This document shows, piece by piece, positions 34,925 through 44,044 of a stretch of 64,000 nucleotides of DNA (position 1 is its first letter; every line of letters begins with the position of its first letter). Source of the stretch: Planifilum fimeticola (GTDB taxonomy: Bacteria > Bacillota > Bacilli > Thermoactinomycetales > DSM-44946). The stretch covers positions 1 to 64,000 of the forward strand of contig NZ_PVNE01000018.1 of NCBI RefSeq assembly GCF_003001905.1, written 5' to 3'. The notes beneath the pieces are model-generated. The model was given only the letters and a program-made list of their open reading frames with translations, had not been told where the DNA came from and searched no databases. Made by a program: the position numbers and the translations under genes.

Positions 34925-34975
34925 AAAGGCCGTCCGCCGAGAATCGTTTTCCGGCGGGCTGGCCTTTCTTTTTTT
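34925..34975 (+). terminator. Terminator of the spoIIA operon
   Basis: AAAGGCCGTCCGCCG pairs with CGGCGGGCTGGCCTTT (one bulge) and is followed by CTTTTTTTG. Confidence 0.88.
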
Positions 34976-34993
34976 GTCGCCGCTTTCTTCTCC

Positions 34994-35024
34994 CGAATGG
35001 GATGCATTTCCGGGAACCATATTA
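34994..35024 (+). promoter_or_regulatory. Candidate sigma-G promoter of the spoVA operon
   Basis: CGAATG (34994-34999) and CATATTA (35018-35024) are 18 bases apart, partly matching TGMATA and CATAMTA. spoVA is sigma-G dependent in B. subtilis. Confidence 0.4.
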
Positions 35025-35056
35025 ATTCTAGAGACGACAGGAAGGGGCGGGTGTGA

Positions 35057-35671
35057 TTGCATCCCGGCGTGGTCTACCTGCGGTTGAAAAAGAAAGTCCG
35101 GGTTTCTCCCGGTCAAAAGCTCCGCCTGGGGGATATCGCCCAGGTGCTGGCGGACGAGTCGGTGATGTCGATCGTCCGGTTGGAGGTTTACCGGTCCTCG
35201 CTGCGGGACGGCAACCTGGTTGTCATCGACGTGATGGACGTGATAGAGAGAATTCGCCGGGTTCATTCCGATCTGGATGTTCGCAGCGTCGGTCCCGCAC
35301 AAACCATCATCGAAACGGAAGTTCGCCGACGCGTTCCTTCCGCCGTGTGGGTGGTGATGATCTGGCTTTTGTTGTTCGTGGGATCCGGGTTGGCCCTCAT
35401 GAATTTTCACACGGATGTGAGCATGAAATCCGTTCACCAGCGCATTTATTATCTTGTCACCGGGCAGCACGACGCGCGTCCCCTGATCCTGCAGATTCCG
35501 TATTCTCTGGGAATCGGCGTCGGCATGATTCTGTTCTTCAACCACCTGTTCAAGCGGCGGTTCAATGACGAGCCCAGTCCTCTGGAGTTGGAGATGTTTT
35601 TGTATCAGGAGAACCTCAATCAATATGTGATCGACCATGAAAAATCCAAAAAGCCGCCGGATTCTCCATGA
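35057..35671 (+). CDS. spoVAA: Stage V sporulation protein AA
   Basis: A 204-residue protein with a soluble N-terminal half (KVRVSPGQKLRLGDIAQVLAD, VMDVIERIRRVHSDLDVRSVGP) and two membrane helices (about 95-118 and 146-166). This is the SpoVAA layout. TTG start at 35057 behind GGGGCGGG. SpoVA proteins move dipicolinic acid into and out of the spore core. It overlaps spoVAB by 4 bases. Confidence 0.93.
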   Translation: MHPGVVYLRLKKKVRVSPGQKLRLGDIAQVLADESVMSIVRLEVYRSSLRDGNLVVIDVMDVIERIRRVHSDLDVRSVGPAQTIIETEVRRRVPSAVWVVMIWLLLFVGSGLALMNFHTDVSMKSVHQRIYYLVTGQHDARPLILQIPYSLGIGVGMILFFNHLFKRRFNDEPSPLELEMFLYQENLNQYVIDHEKSKKPPDSP

Positions 35672-36081
35672 TCCCGGAGTGGTTTGCGCTGGTCTTCATC
35701 GGATTGGCCGGGGGGTTGGCGGTGGGGAGCGGTTTCGTGGCCTTCATCACGGTGTTGGACATCGTTCCCCGCCTGGCCCAGATGTCCAGAACCGAAGGGA
35801 AGATCCATTCCTACGAATACGCGCTCACCGCCGGAGCCGTCGTCTCCACGTGGGTGGACTTTTTCGATTGGAACGGTCATCTTTCCGGATGGTGGTCCGC
35901 TCCCCTGGGTCTGTTTGCCGGATGTTTCGTCGGACTATTGGCGGCCGCGCTGACGGAGGTTCTCAATGTCCTGCCCATTTTGGCGAAAAGGATGCAGGTC
36001 CAACACGCCGTCCTGCATTTGCTGATGGCCATGGTTTTCGGGAAAGTTGCGGGCTCGCTGTTTCAGTGGCTCCTATTTTGA
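35668..36081 (+). CDS. spoVAB: Stage V sporulation protein AB
   Basis: A 137-residue membrane protein with four helices; AGGLAVGSGFVAFITVLDIVPR and TEVLNVLPILAKRM match SpoVAB. Coupled to spoVAA. The usual next gene, spoVAC, is not present. Confidence 0.93.
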   Translation: MIPEWFALVFIGLAGGLAVGSGFVAFITVLDIVPRLAQMSRTEGKIHSYEYALTAGAVVSTWVDFFDWNGHLSGWWSAPLGLFAGCFVGLLAAALTEVLNVLPILAKRMQVQHAVLHLLMAMVFGKVAGSLFQWLLF

Positions 36082-36110
36082 TGTTGTGAATCACCGGGGA
36101 GGGAAGGGGC

Positions 36111-36680
36111 GTGAAGCGAAAAGTGATACTGATCACCGATGGGGATTACGTGGCCCGCGAGGCGGTGGAGGAGGTCGCCAGGCAGGTGGGAGGGCGCTCG
36201 ATTTCCGCCTCGGCGGGCAATCCCACCCCCCTCTCCGGTGAAGAGCTGGTGGAGCTCATTCTTCAGGCCAAACACGATCCCGTGCTGGTCATGTTTGATG
36301 ATTGCGGGTCCGGCGGGCCGGGGCGGGGGGAGCAGGCGATGGAGTATGTGGCGAACCATCCGAGGGTGGAAGTGCTGGGTGCGGTCGCGGTGGCTTCCAA
36401 CCATCGCGGGGGAGAAGCGGTCCCCGTGGACATTCTGCTGGACCGGGAAGGGAACCAAGTGGTTCACGGCGTTGACAAGAACGGTTTGGAGATGGAAGGG
36501 GAACCTCCCGTCATCTGGGGGGATACCGTTGAAGTGTTGAACCGGATTTCCGTTCCCGTCATCGTCGGGATCGGCGATGTCGGGAAAATGGATCGGTTCG
36601 ATGACGTGAAGCGGGGTGCGCCGGTAACCCGGAAGGCGGTGGAGCTGATTTTGGTCTTCAGCGAGAAAAACCGAAAATAG
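36111..36680 (+). CDS. spoVAEA: Stage V sporulation protein AE, soluble form (SpoVAEa)
   Basis: A 189-residue soluble protein: VILITDGDYVAREAVEEVA, SISASAGNPTPLSGEELVELI, VLVMFDDCGSGGPGRGEQAM and GAVAVASNH are the SpoVAEa blocks. The Toprim-like look (DGD, DD) is known for the family but its activity is not. GTG start behind GGGAGGGAAGGGGC. In B. subtilis this gene follows spoVAC, spoVAD and spoVAEb, all absent here. Confidence 0.88.
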   Translation: MKRKVILITDGDYVAREAVEEVARQVGGRSISASAGNPTPLSGEELVELILQAKHDPVLVMFDDCGSGGPGRGEQAMEYVANHPRVEVLGAVAVASNHRGGEAVPVDILLDREGNQVVHGVDKNGLEMEGEPPVIWGDTVEVLNRISVPVIVGIGDVGKMDRFDDVKRGAPVTRKAVELILVFSEKNRK

Positions 36681-36700
36681 CGGACTGTTACGATTCAGAC

Positions 36701-36774
36701 GGACAGGACCGTCGGCGTCCGGGCGAAAATAACGAATTCGCGAGGTTATATCGCCGAATATGGCGGTCCTGTCC
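36701..36774. repeat. Nested inverted repeats between spoVAEa and lysA
   Basis: Outer arms GGACAGGACCG (36701-36711) and CGGTCCTGTCC (36764-36774) are perfect over 11 bp. Inside them TCGGCG pairs with CGCCGA, and ATAAC with GTTAT. An alternative GGCGA/TCGCC pairing competes with the middle stem. No T-run follows. It may end the spoVA transcript or be a structured site. Confidence 0.65.
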
Positions 36775-36878
36775 CGGAGTCGGATGCGGAAAAAGATGCA
36801 GCGGAAGGAAGTCGGCGCCCTGTCACGGGATTTTGTTCCGGTCGACGGGTTTGTCTCGTTCGCTTTGGCAAAACTTTT

Positions 36879-36909
36879 TTGGACGAAGCATTTCAAAATG
36901 AAGTATAAT
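36879..36909 (+). promoter_or_regulatory. Sigma-A promoter of lysA
   Basis: TTGGAC (36879-36884) and TATAAT (36904-36909) with a 19-base spacer. A hairpin follows at 36924-36955 (GCCGTCCG / CGGACGGC, then CTTTGTCC), which would lie at the very start of the mRNA. Confidence 0.55.
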
Positions 36910-36981
36910 GATGAGAAAATCAAGGCAGCCGTCCGGTCAAGCGGACGGCCTTTGTCCTATCGGGAGAAGGAGAGACAAAGC

Positions 36982-38328
36982 ATGCGTCTGCACGGTACCG
37001 GGAGGATCAACGAACGCGGACACCTTGAAATCGGGGGCTGTGATACGGTGGAGCTCGCCCGCCGGTTCGGAACCCCCCTGTACGTGATGGATGAAGAGCT
37101 GATTCGGAAGCAAATGCGCCGTTACGTGAACGCCTTTCGAAAGACGGGGTTGTCTTTTCAGGTCGCATATGCCAGCAAGGCCTTTTGCACGATGGCGATG
37201 TGCCGGGTGGCGGAAGAGGAAGGGCTGCACCTGGATGTGGTTTCCGACGGCGAACTCTACACGGCGCTCAAAGCGGGCTTCCCTCCGGAATCCATCCATT
37301 TTCACGGGAACAACAAAACCCCCTTCGAGCTGGAAATGGCATTGGACGCGGGAATCGGCCTGTTTATCGTGGACAATTTTACCGAACTGTCGATGCTGGA
37401 CCGAATTGCCGGGGAAAAGGGAGTGCGCCCGCGGATCCTGCTCCGGGTGACGCCGGGGGTGGAGGTGAGCACCCATCAATATATCCAGACCGGCCAGGAG
37501 GATTCGCGGTTCGGGTTCGGCCTGTCGAGCGGCCAGGCGATCCGGGCGGTGAAGGAGGCGCTCCAAGCCCGCCATTTGATCCTGGAGGGCTTTCACTGCC
37601 ACATCGGTTCGCAGATTTTCGGAACCGGCGGTTACAAGTTGGCTGTCGGGAAGATGGCGGCTTTGGCGAAGGAGTTGCGGGACCGGTTCGGTTATCTGCC
37701 CCGCATTTTCAACGCGGGCGGGGGATTCGGCATCCGATACGTCGAAAAGGATCAGCCCCTCTCGCCGGAGGAATATGTGGAGGCGATCGCCGATGCCGTC
37801 CGGAACAGCTTTGAAGGCTTGCCCCTGCCCGAAATCTGGGTGGAGCCGGGCCGCAGCATCGTGGGGGAGGCCGGAACCACTTTGTACACGGTCGGAACGG
37901 TGAAGGAAGTGCCGGGCATTCGCAAGTACGTATCCGTGGACGGCGGAATGACCGACAATCTGCGTCCCGCCCTGTACCAGGCGCAATATGAGGCGATGCT
38001 CGCCAACCGGGCCCTGGAAACGCCGGAGGAAACCGTTTCAATTGCCGGGAAATGCTGCGAGTCGGGGGATATGTTAATTTGGGACTTGAAGCTCCCTCCC
38101 GTGCGGACGGGAGATATCCTGGCCGTCAGCTGCACCGGCGCCTACACCTATTCCATGGCCAACAATTACAACCGGAACCGCCGTCCGGCGGTGGTTTTCG
38201 TGCGGAACGGGGAAGCGGATCTGGTGGTTGAGCGGGAGACCCTGGAAGATCTCACCGGCAAGGATCGCATTCCCGATCGCCTGCGGGCGAACCCGGTGAG
38301 CGGAGGCCCCGCCCTGAAGGTGCGGTGA
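36982..38328 (+). CDS. lysA: Diaminopimelate decarboxylase
   Basis: A 448-residue PLP enzyme making lysine from meso-diaminopimelate. VAYASKAFCTMAM carries the PLP Lys, GFHCHIGSQIF and FNAGGGFGIRY bind the phosphate, EPGRSIVGEAGTTLY is the domain link and CCESGDMLI carries the catalytic Cys of the partner subunit. ATG at 36982 after GAGAAGGAGAG; the frame is open further upstream by chance. No lysine riboswitch is seen in the leader. Position after spoVA matches B. subtilis. Confidence 0.95.
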   Translation: MRLHGTGRINERGHLEIGGCDTVELARRFGTPLYVMDEELIRKQMRRYVNAFRKTGLSFQVAYASKAFCTMAMCRVAEEEGLHLDVVSDGELYTALKAGFPPESIHFHGNNKTPFELEMALDAGIGLFIVDNFTELSMLDRIAGEKGVRPRILLRVTPGVEVSTHQYIQTGQEDSRFGFGLSSGQAIRAVKEALQARHLILEGFHCHIGSQIFGTGGYKLAVGKMAALAKELRDRFGYLPRIFNAGGGFGIRYVEKDQPLSPEEYVEAIADAVRNSFEGLPLPEIWVEPGRSIVGEAGTTLYTVGTVKEVPGIRKYVSVDGGMTDNLRPALYQAQYEAMLANRALETPEETVSIAGKCCESGDMLIWDLKLPPVRTGDILAVSCTGAYTYSMANNYNRNRRPAVVFVRNGEADLVVERETLEDLTGKDRIPDRLRANPVSGGPALKVR

Positions 38329-38465
38329 AAAGCCTTGGTCAGCGCAATAGGTCACCATCTCGCGGGCCGATTTTGTCCACTTTGTGTCGAAGCGCCCCTC
38401 CATCGGCTGGTGCGGAAGCTTCTGTGGTAAGATGAATGAAGGATTGACAAAAGGGGGTTCGAGAC

Positions 38466-39431
38466 ATGCGGTGGCTTCGGCCCTTTGCTCTTGTGACCGC
38501 TGCAGGCCTTTACTTGATCGTTCTCATGGGCGCTCTGGTCACCAAGACCGGCTCCGAAGACGGCTGCGGAAACACGTGGCCTTTCTGCAACGGGGAGATC
38601 TTTCCCACCTACGCCACGGTCGAAACCGTGATCGAGTACAGCCACCGGATCGTTTCCGCCTTGGTCGGCCTGATGGTGGTGATCCTGGCCGTTTGGGCGT
38701 GGCGCAGTTTTCGAAAAGACGGGATCATCCGGCTTTTGGCCTCAAGCGGCGTCTTTTTCATCGTGCTGCAGGGATTGCTCGGGGCTGCGGCCGTCGTCTG
38801 GGATCAGTCCGATGCGGTGATGGCGCTTCATTTCGGCTTCTCTTTGTTGTCCTTCGCCAGTGTGGCGTTGCTCGCCGTTTACATCTCCCAGGCCGGCCGG
38901 ACGGAGGATCGCAGGTTGTTGACCGTTCCGGTCTCCCAGCGGCTGAGCTACGCGATCTGGGGGCTTGCCGTCTACACGTATCTCGTGGTTTACACCGGCG
39001 CTTACGTGCGACATACGGGCTCCATGATGGGTTGCGGAAATTCCTGGCCCCTGTGCGGAGGGCATTTGCTTCCCGATTTCTTCAGCCAAGCGGGCATCCA
39101 GTTGTTGCATCGTTACGCCTCGGGGCTTTGCCTGATCTTTACCGCTTGGCTCCTGTGGGTGATCGTCCGGCTTTACCGGGAGCGCCGCGAACAGTACCGC
39201 GATTTGTACAAAGCGGGATGGGTCGCGCTCTGGCTTTTGATCCTCCAGGCCCTGAGCGGCGCGGCGGTGGTGTTTACCAACATTCAGCTGATTCTGGCCC
39301 TGTTGCACGCGACATTCGTATGCGCTTATTTCACGGCAGTGAGCTACCTCTGCATGCGCGTCGGCCTTCCCTGGAAGCGGAAGGAGAGACATCCGGAGCG
39401 GATCGGCGATCCGGCGGCGACCCTTCGCTGA
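38466..39431 (+). CDS. ctaA: Heme A synthase
   Basis: A 321-residue membrane protein with eight helices. Cys pairs CGNTWPFC (about 34-41) and CGNSWPLC are the Gram-positive CtaA signature; heme-ligand His residues lie in IEYSHRIVS, MALHFGFS, QLLHRYASG and LALLHATF. It oxidises heme O to heme A for cytochrome oxidase. GGGGGTTC precedes the ATG by a short spacer. It does not belong to the lysA-rib synteny of B. subtilis. Confidence 0.93.
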   Translation: MRWLRPFALVTAAGLYLIVLMGALVTKTGSEDGCGNTWPFCNGEIFPTYATVETVIEYSHRIVSALVGLMVVILAVWAWRSFRKDGIIRLLASSGVFFIVLQGLLGAAAVVWDQSDAVMALHFGFSLLSFASVALLAVYISQAGRTEDRRLLTVPVSQRLSYAIWGLAVYTYLVVYTGAYVRHTGSMMGCGNSWPLCGGHLLPDFFSQAGIQLLHRYASGLCLIFTAWLLWVIVRLYRERREQYRDLYKAGWVALWLLILQALSGAAVVFTNIQLILALLHATFVCAYFTAVSYLCMRVGLPWKRKERHPERIGDPAATLR

Positions 39432-39443
39432 TCCGGAAAGGAA

Positions 39444-39472
39444 TGGACTTTACCCGACGGTTGCGGTATACT
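39444..39472 (+). promoter_or_regulatory. Promoter of the riboflavin operon
   Basis: TGGACT (39444-39449) and TATACT (39467-39472) with a 17-base spacer, about 40 bases before the FMN aptamer. Confidence 0.6.
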
Positions 39473-39510
39473 CATTAAAAGAAAACCGAATCGATTGATC
39501 CCTTGATCAA

Positions 39511-39641
39511 ATCCTTCGGGGCAGGGTGAAATTCCCGACCGGCGGTGTTGGCGGCAAAGCCGCCTCAGCCCGTGACCCGCGTTTGCGGTGGACTCGGTGA
39601 GACTCCGGGGCCGACAGTGACAGTCTGGATGGGAGAAGGAT
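39511..39641 (+). ncRNA. FMN riboswitch (RFN element)
   Basis: P1 pairs ATCCTTC (39511-39517) with GAAGGAT (39635-39641). Between them lie the conserved RFN blocks: GGGGCAGGGTGAAATTCCC, GACCGGCGGT, AGCCCGTGACCCG, TGGACTCGGTG and CCGACAGTGACAGTCTGGATG. FMN binding should stop transcription at the terminator at 39751. Confidence 0.97.
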
Positions 39642-39750
39642 GAAAGGGACGGGTCTACCCTTTTCCGTCTCGACCATTTCCGGGCGGATAAGGGCTTCTT
39701 TCGTAATGCCTTGGTCAGACCCGTATATGTTATTCCTTTCACAAACTTCC

Positions 39751-39776
39751 GGCCCCGAAGCGGGGCCTTTCTTATT
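39751..39776 (+). terminator. FMN riboswitch expression-platform terminator
   Basis: GGCCCCG and CGGGGCC form the stem, with TTTCTTATTT after it, 43 bases before ribD. Confidence 0.85.
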
Positions 39777-39819
39777 TGGGACGGCCAACGGCCGAAACTT
39801 GCGGTCAAAGGAGATGGCG

Positions 39820-40950
39820 ATGAATTTGCATGAAGAGTGGATGCGTTTGGCCCTTCGCTTGGCCGAAACGGGCCGGGGTCAAACCGCCCCCAATCCGATG
39901 GTGGGCGCGGTTGTCGTGAAGGAGGGGAGACTCCTCGGGTTCGGTGCCCATCTCCGGGCGGGCACACCGCACGCCGAGGTGCACGCTTTGAACATGGCCG
40001 GGCCGGAAGCGAAGGGGGCCACCCTTTACGTGACGCTGGAGCCTTGCAATCATTACGGTCGCACCCCCCCTTGCACCGAGCGGATCATCGTTGAGGGCGT
40101 CCGCCGCGTGGTAGTGGGCATGGCGGATCCCGAACCCCTCGTTTCGGGCAAAGGGATTGAGCGTCTCCGTCAGGCGGGGATCGAGGTGATCACCGGGGTG
40201 CTGGAGGACGAAGCCAGAAAGTTGAATGAGGCCTACGTTCACCACCGCCTCCACGGCCGTCCCTTCGTGACCATGAAAACCGCCGCCACGCTGGACGGAA
40301 AGATCGCCACGCGCACGGGAGACAGCCGGTGGGTGACCGGGGAGGAAGCCCGCCGGTATGTCCACCGCCTGCGTAGGGAGCATGATGCCGTCATGGTGGC
40401 GATCGGAACGGTCCTGGCGGACCGACCGCGCCTGACGGTCCGGCTGCCCGAGGGAGGGAGAAACCCGCTCCGGGTGGTGGTGGACAGCCGTCTGCGCATC
40501 CCTCTGGACACGCCGGTGACTGACGTGTCGGAAGCTCCCACCTGGGTTTTTTGCACCGAACAGGGGGATCGCGACAAGGAAAGGCGCCTTCGGGAGCGCG
40601 GAGTTGAGGTGATCGTCGCGGGAGAAGGCCCGCGGGTGGATCTGCGCGCGGTGTTCGATATCCTGGGCAAACGGGGGATTCTCTCCGTTCTCGCGGAGGG
40701 GGGCAGTGAATTGAACGCCTCTCTTCTCGAGGGCAGATGGGTGCAAAAGGCGGTGGCCTTCATCGCTCCAAAATGGGTGGGGGGATGCGACTCCCCCTCC
40801 GCCGTCGGGGGAGTCGGCGCCGAGAAGATGGCTGATTCGATTGCCCTGCGGGATGTGTCAGTGGAACGATTCGGGGAGGATGTATGCATCACAGGGTACC
40901 CGGTGTATCCGGAGGATCGGGGGTCGGAAACATGTTCACTGGAATCGTAG
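39820..40950 (+). CDS. ribD: Bifunctional riboflavin deaminase/reductase
   Basis: A 376-residue fusion. The N-terminal deaminase (1-145) has HAEVHAL and EPCNHYGRTPPC zinc sites; the reductase (147-365) has TLDGKIATRTGDSRWVTGEEAR and LAEGGSELNASLL. It does steps two and three of riboflavin synthesis. ATG at 39820, 6 bases after AAAGGAG. Its end overlaps ribE by 19 bases. Confidence 0.96.
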   Translation: MNLHEEWMRLALRLAETGRGQTAPNPMVGAVVVKEGRLLGFGAHLRAGTPHAEVHALNMAGPEAKGATLYVTLEPCNHYGRTPPCTERIIVEGVRRVVVGMADPEPLVSGKGIERLRQAGIEVITGVLEDEARKLNEAYVHHRLHGRPFVTMKTAATLDGKIATRTGDSRWVTGEEARRYVHRLRREHDAVMVAIGTVLADRPRLTVRLPEGGRNPLRVVVDSRLRIPLDTPVTDVSEAPTWVFCTEQGDRDKERRLRERGVEVIVAGEGPRVDLRAVFDILGKRGILSVLAEGGSELNASLLEGRWVQKAVAFIAPKWVGGCDSPSAVGGVGAEKMADSIALRDVSVERFGEDVCITGYPVYPEDRGSETCSLES

Positions 40951-41594
40951 AGGAAGTGGGGAGCATCCGGCGCATGAACCGCCGGGGCATGGCGATGGAA
41001 TTGGAAATCGCCTGCCGGCGGGTTTTGGAGGATGTTCGGATCGGCGACAGCATCGCCGTCAACGGGGTGTGCCTCACGGTGACCCGTTTCAGCGACGAAT
41101 CCTTTTCCGCGGACGTGATGCCGGAAACGATGAGCCGGACCAATCTGGGGGAACTGGGGATCGGATCCCCTGTCAACCTGGAGCGCGCCTTGGCTGCCGG
41201 CGATCGGTTTGGCGGTCACTTTGTCCAGGGGCATGTGGATGGAACCGGCGTCATTGAAGCGCGCGTTCCCCATGAAAATGCCGTTTTGTTTCGGATCGGG
41301 GTCCCTCAGCGGTTGACGAGGTGGATGGTGGAGAAGGGATCCGTCGCTGTGAACGGGATCAGTTTGACGCTGGTGGAAGTGGGGGCGCGGCACTTCACCG
41401 TCTCCGTGATTCCCCACACGCTGGAGGTTACCCAATTGCAGGCGGCGCAGGTGGGTGATCGGGTCAATATCGAGTGTGACATGATCGCCAAATATACGGC
41501 TAAGCTGTTGGGCCGGGAACAGGACGGCCTGACGTTGGAGCGGCTCGAGCAGGAGGGATTCGTTCAGGCGCAATCCAGTGACGGGAGGCGGTAA
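40932..41594 (+). CDS. ribE: Riboflavin synthase
   Basis: A 220-residue protein of two lumazine-binding repeats: [12 protein letters not shown] and [11 protein letters not shown] in the first, GHVDGTGVI and [14 protein letters not shown] in the second. It dismutates two lumazines to riboflavin. ATG at 40932 gives the canonical N-terminus; the longer frame is not used. It ends one base before the ribBA start. Confidence 0.96.
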   Translation: MFTGIVEEVGSIRRMNRRGMAMELEIACRRVLEDVRIGDSIAVNGVCLTVTRFSDESFSADVMPETMSRTNLGELGIGSPVNLERALAAGDRFGGHFVQGHVDGTGVIEARVPHENAVLFRIGVPQRLTRWMVEKGSVAVNGISLTLVEVGARHFTVSVIPHTLEVTQLQAAQVGDRVNIECDMIAKYTAKLLGREQDGLTLERLEQEGFVQAQSSDGRR

Positions 41595-41595
41595 G

Positions 41596-42795
41596 ATGAG
41601 CGGTTTTCATGCGATCGAAGAAGCGATTTACGAACTGATGCAGGGAAATATGGTCATCGTGGTTGACGACGAGGACCGCGAAAATGAAGGGGACCTGGTG
41701 GCTCTGGCCGAAAAGGCCACTCCCGAGGTGATCAACTTCATGATCACCCATGGCCGGGGGCTCGTTTGCGCGCCGATCACCGAGGAGCGCGCCCGGGAGC
41801 TGGATCTTCCTCCGATGGTGCACCACAACACCGACTACCACGGAACTGCCTTTACCGTCTCCGTGGACCACGTCAGCACGACCACGGGGATCTCCGCTCA
41901 TGAAAGGTCGAGAACGGTTCGCGCCCTGATCGATCCCGAAGCCCGTCCGGAGGACTTTCGCCGTCCGGGGCACATTTTTCCGCTGATCGCCAAAAAGGGC
42001 GGCGTCCTGAGGAGGGCGGGACATACCGAGGCGGCCGTCGACCTGGCACGGATGTGCGGAGCCTACCCGGCGGCGGTCATCTGCGAGATCATCCAGGAAG
42101 ACGGAACGATGGCCCGGGTTCCCCAGCTGATGGAGATCGCCAAAAAGTATGACCTGAAGATCATTACCATCCAGGATCTGATCCGATATCGGAACCGGAA
42201 GGAGAACCTGGTGAGACGGGTTGCGTCGGTCCATCTTCCGACGGATTTCGGCGATTTTACGGCCATCGGATATGCCAACGACGTGGACGACAAGGAGCAC
42301 ATCGCCCTGGTCAAGGGAGAGATCGATCCGGAAAAACCGGTGATGGTCCGGGTTCACTCGGAATGCTTGACCGGGGATGTGTTCGGTTCCCATCGCTGCG
42401 ACTGCGGGCCGCAGCTGCACGCCGCCTTGTCCCAGATCGACCGGGAGGGGACGGGGGTTCTTCTCTACATGCGGCAGGAGGGCAGAGGGATCGGCCTCCT
42501 GAACAAGTTGAAGGCGTACGAGCTGCAGGAGAAAGGTTTGGATACCGTCGAGGCCAACCTGAAGTTGGGTTTTCGCCCGGATCTCCGGGATTACGGCATC
42601 GGAGCGCAGATTCTGAGGGATTTGGGGGTGCGCAAAATGCGCCTTTTGACCAACAATCCCCGTAAAATCGCCGGCTTGAAAGGGTACGGCCTGGAGATCG
42701 TCGAAGTGCTGCCGATCCAGATGCCGCCCAACGAGGACAATTTGAACTATCTGCGGACGAAGAAGGCCAAATTGGGACATATGCTCAACCTTTGA
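41596..42795 (+). CDS. ribBA: 3,4-Dihydroxy-2-butanone-4-phosphate synthase / GTP cyclohydrolase II
   Basis: A 399-residue fusion. The N-terminal half has the acidic site [12 protein letters not shown] and GHIFPL-type loop; the C-terminal GTP cyclohydrolase II has the zinc site [15 protein letters not shown] and [17 protein letters not shown]. Both riboflavin precursors are made by this one chain. ATG at 41596 follows GGGAGGCGGTAAG. Confidence 0.96.
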   Translation: MSGFHAIEEAIYELMQGNMVIVVDDEDRENEGDLVALAEKATPEVINFMITHGRGLVCAPITEERARELDLPPMVHHNTDYHGTAFTVSVDHVSTTTGISAHERSRTVRALIDPEARPEDFRRPGHIFPLIAKKGGVLRRAGHTEAAVDLARMCGAYPAAVICEIIQEDGTMARVPQLMEIAKKYDLKIITIQDLIRYRNRKENLVRRVASVHLPTDFGDFTAIGYANDVDDKEHIALVKGEIDPEKPVMVRVHSECLTGDVFGSHRCDCGPQLHAALSQIDREGTGVLLYMRQEGRGIGLLNKLKAYELQEKGLDTVEANLKLGFRPDLRDYGIGAQILRDLGVRKMRLLTNNPRKIAGLKGYGLEIVEVLPIQMPPNEDNLNYLRTKKAKLGHMLNL

Positions 42796-42813
42796 CAGGA
42801 AAGGGGATTTTCG

Positions 42814-43284
42814 GTGCCGAAGGTATATGAAGGGAAATTGGTCGGACAGGGGCTCCGATTCGGAATCGTCGTCAGCCGATTCAATGAATTTATCACCAGC
42901 AAGCTGCTGGCAGGGGCGGAGGATGCCTTGTACCGCCACGGCGCCTCCGAAGACGCGGTGGAGATCGCATGGGTTCCGGGAGCTTTTGAAATTCCCCTCG
43001 CCGCCGACCGGATGGCCGCATCCGGTCGCTATGACGCGGTGATCGCCCTGGGGGCGGTGATTCGCGGGGCGACGGCCCATTTTGACTATGTGGCCGGTGA
43101 AGTGGCCAAGGGAGTGTCCGGAGCCGCCCTGAAAAACGGCGTGCCGGTCATCTTTGGAGTGATTACCGTGGATACCATTGAACAGGCGATCGAGCGCGCA
43201 GGCACCAAATCGGGAAACAAAGGATGGGAGGCTGCCGTCACCGCCATTGAGATGGCGAATCTGATGCGGGAGCTGAAGGGATAA
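42814..43284 (+). CDS. ribH: 6,7-Dimethyl-8-ribityllumazine synthase
   Basis: A 156-residue icosahedral-type enzyme: [38 protein letters not shown] (with the catalytic His) and [20 protein letters not shown] start behind AGGAAAGGGG. Last gene of the rib operon; scpA follows after 4 bases and may be co-transcribed. Confidence 0.96.
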   Translation: MPKVYEGKLVGQGLRFGIVVSRFNEFITSKLLAGAEDALYRHGASEDAVEIAWVPGAFEIPLAADRMAASGRYDAVIALGAVIRGATAHFDYVAGEVAKGVSGAALKNGVPVIFGVITVDTIEQAIERAGTKSGNKGWEAAVTAIEMANLMRELKG

Positions 43285-43288
43285 GGGA

Positions 43289-44044
43289 ATGGATGTCACG
43301 ATCAGACTGGAGGGCTTTGAGGGACCGCTGGATCTCCTTCTCCACCTCATCGAACAGTCGGAGTTGGATGTGTGCGAGGTTCCCATCGCCCGCATTACGG
43401 ACCAATACATGGCTTATCTGTCGGCCATGAGGGAATGGGAGCTGGAGATCGCGAGCGAGTTTTTGGTGATGGCGGCCACCCTGCTCGCGATCAAGAGCCG
43501 CATGCTTCTTCCCCGCACCGATCCGGAGGAGGCGGCGGAGGGGCTGGACGGCGAGGATGAGGTGGATCCCCGGGAAGAGCTGGTCGAGCGGCTCTTGGAA
43601 TACAAAAAATATAAGCAGCTGGCCGAAGTCCTGCGGGAATTCGAATCCCGGAGAAGTCGGGTGTACACGAGGCCGCCGGCCGATCTTTCCGCCTATGCCC
43701 AGGAGGAAAACCCCGTCGGCAACCTGACTCCCGACGACCTGTTCCAGGCCTTTGTCGAGGTGTTGTCCGACCGCAGGAGAGAGCCGCCCATCACCCGCAT
43801 CGTACGGGAGGAGATTTCCGTCGGCGACCGCATGGAGGAATTGCTACATCTTCTTTCGGAAAACGGCGGGACGGTCCGCTTTTCCCGCCTCCTTCGGCGG
43901 AAGGCGACCCGGGAGCAAATCGTCACCACCTTTCTCGCCCTGTTGGAACTGATGAAGATGAAACGGGTGATCTGCCGCCAGGAGCAGCTGTTCGATGAAA
44001 TCATCATCGTAGCCGTCGGAGAGAAGGGGGAAGGGCTCCATTGA
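43289..44044 (+). CDS. scpA: Segregation and condensation protein A
   Basis: A 251-residue kleisin of the bacterial Smc complex: FEGPLDLLLHLIEQSELDVCEVPIA is the N-terminal Smc-binding signature, the middle is acidic and flexible, and the C-terminus is a winged helix (FLALLELMKMKRVICRQEQLFDEI). It overlaps scpB by 4 bases. Confidence 0.95.
   Translation: MDVTIRLEGFEGPLDLLLHLIEQSELDVCEVPIARITDQYMAYLSAMREWELEIASEFLVMAATLLAIKSRMLLPRTDPEEAAEGLDGEDEVDPREELVERLLEYKKYKQLAEVLREFESRRSRVYTRPPADLSAYAQEENPVGNLTPDDLFQAFVEVLSDRRREPPITRIVREEISVGDRMEELLHLLSENGGTVRFSRLLRRKATREQIVTTFLALLELMKMKRVICRQEQLFDEIIIVAVGEKGEGLH

Noticed and set aside
36924-36955. Lysine riboswitch in the lysA leader
   Set aside because: Only a single short hairpin is present; the leader is far too short for the five-helix lysine aptamer and lacks its conserved core.
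36760-36981. Upstream extension of lysA to 36760
   Set aside because: The added 74 residues cross a promoter and a hairpin. ATG 36982 has a good ribosome site and gives the usual N-terminus.
41500-43410. 636-codon frame antisense to ribBA/ribH
   Set aside because: Shadow of two well-identified riboflavin genes; no start site or motif supports it.
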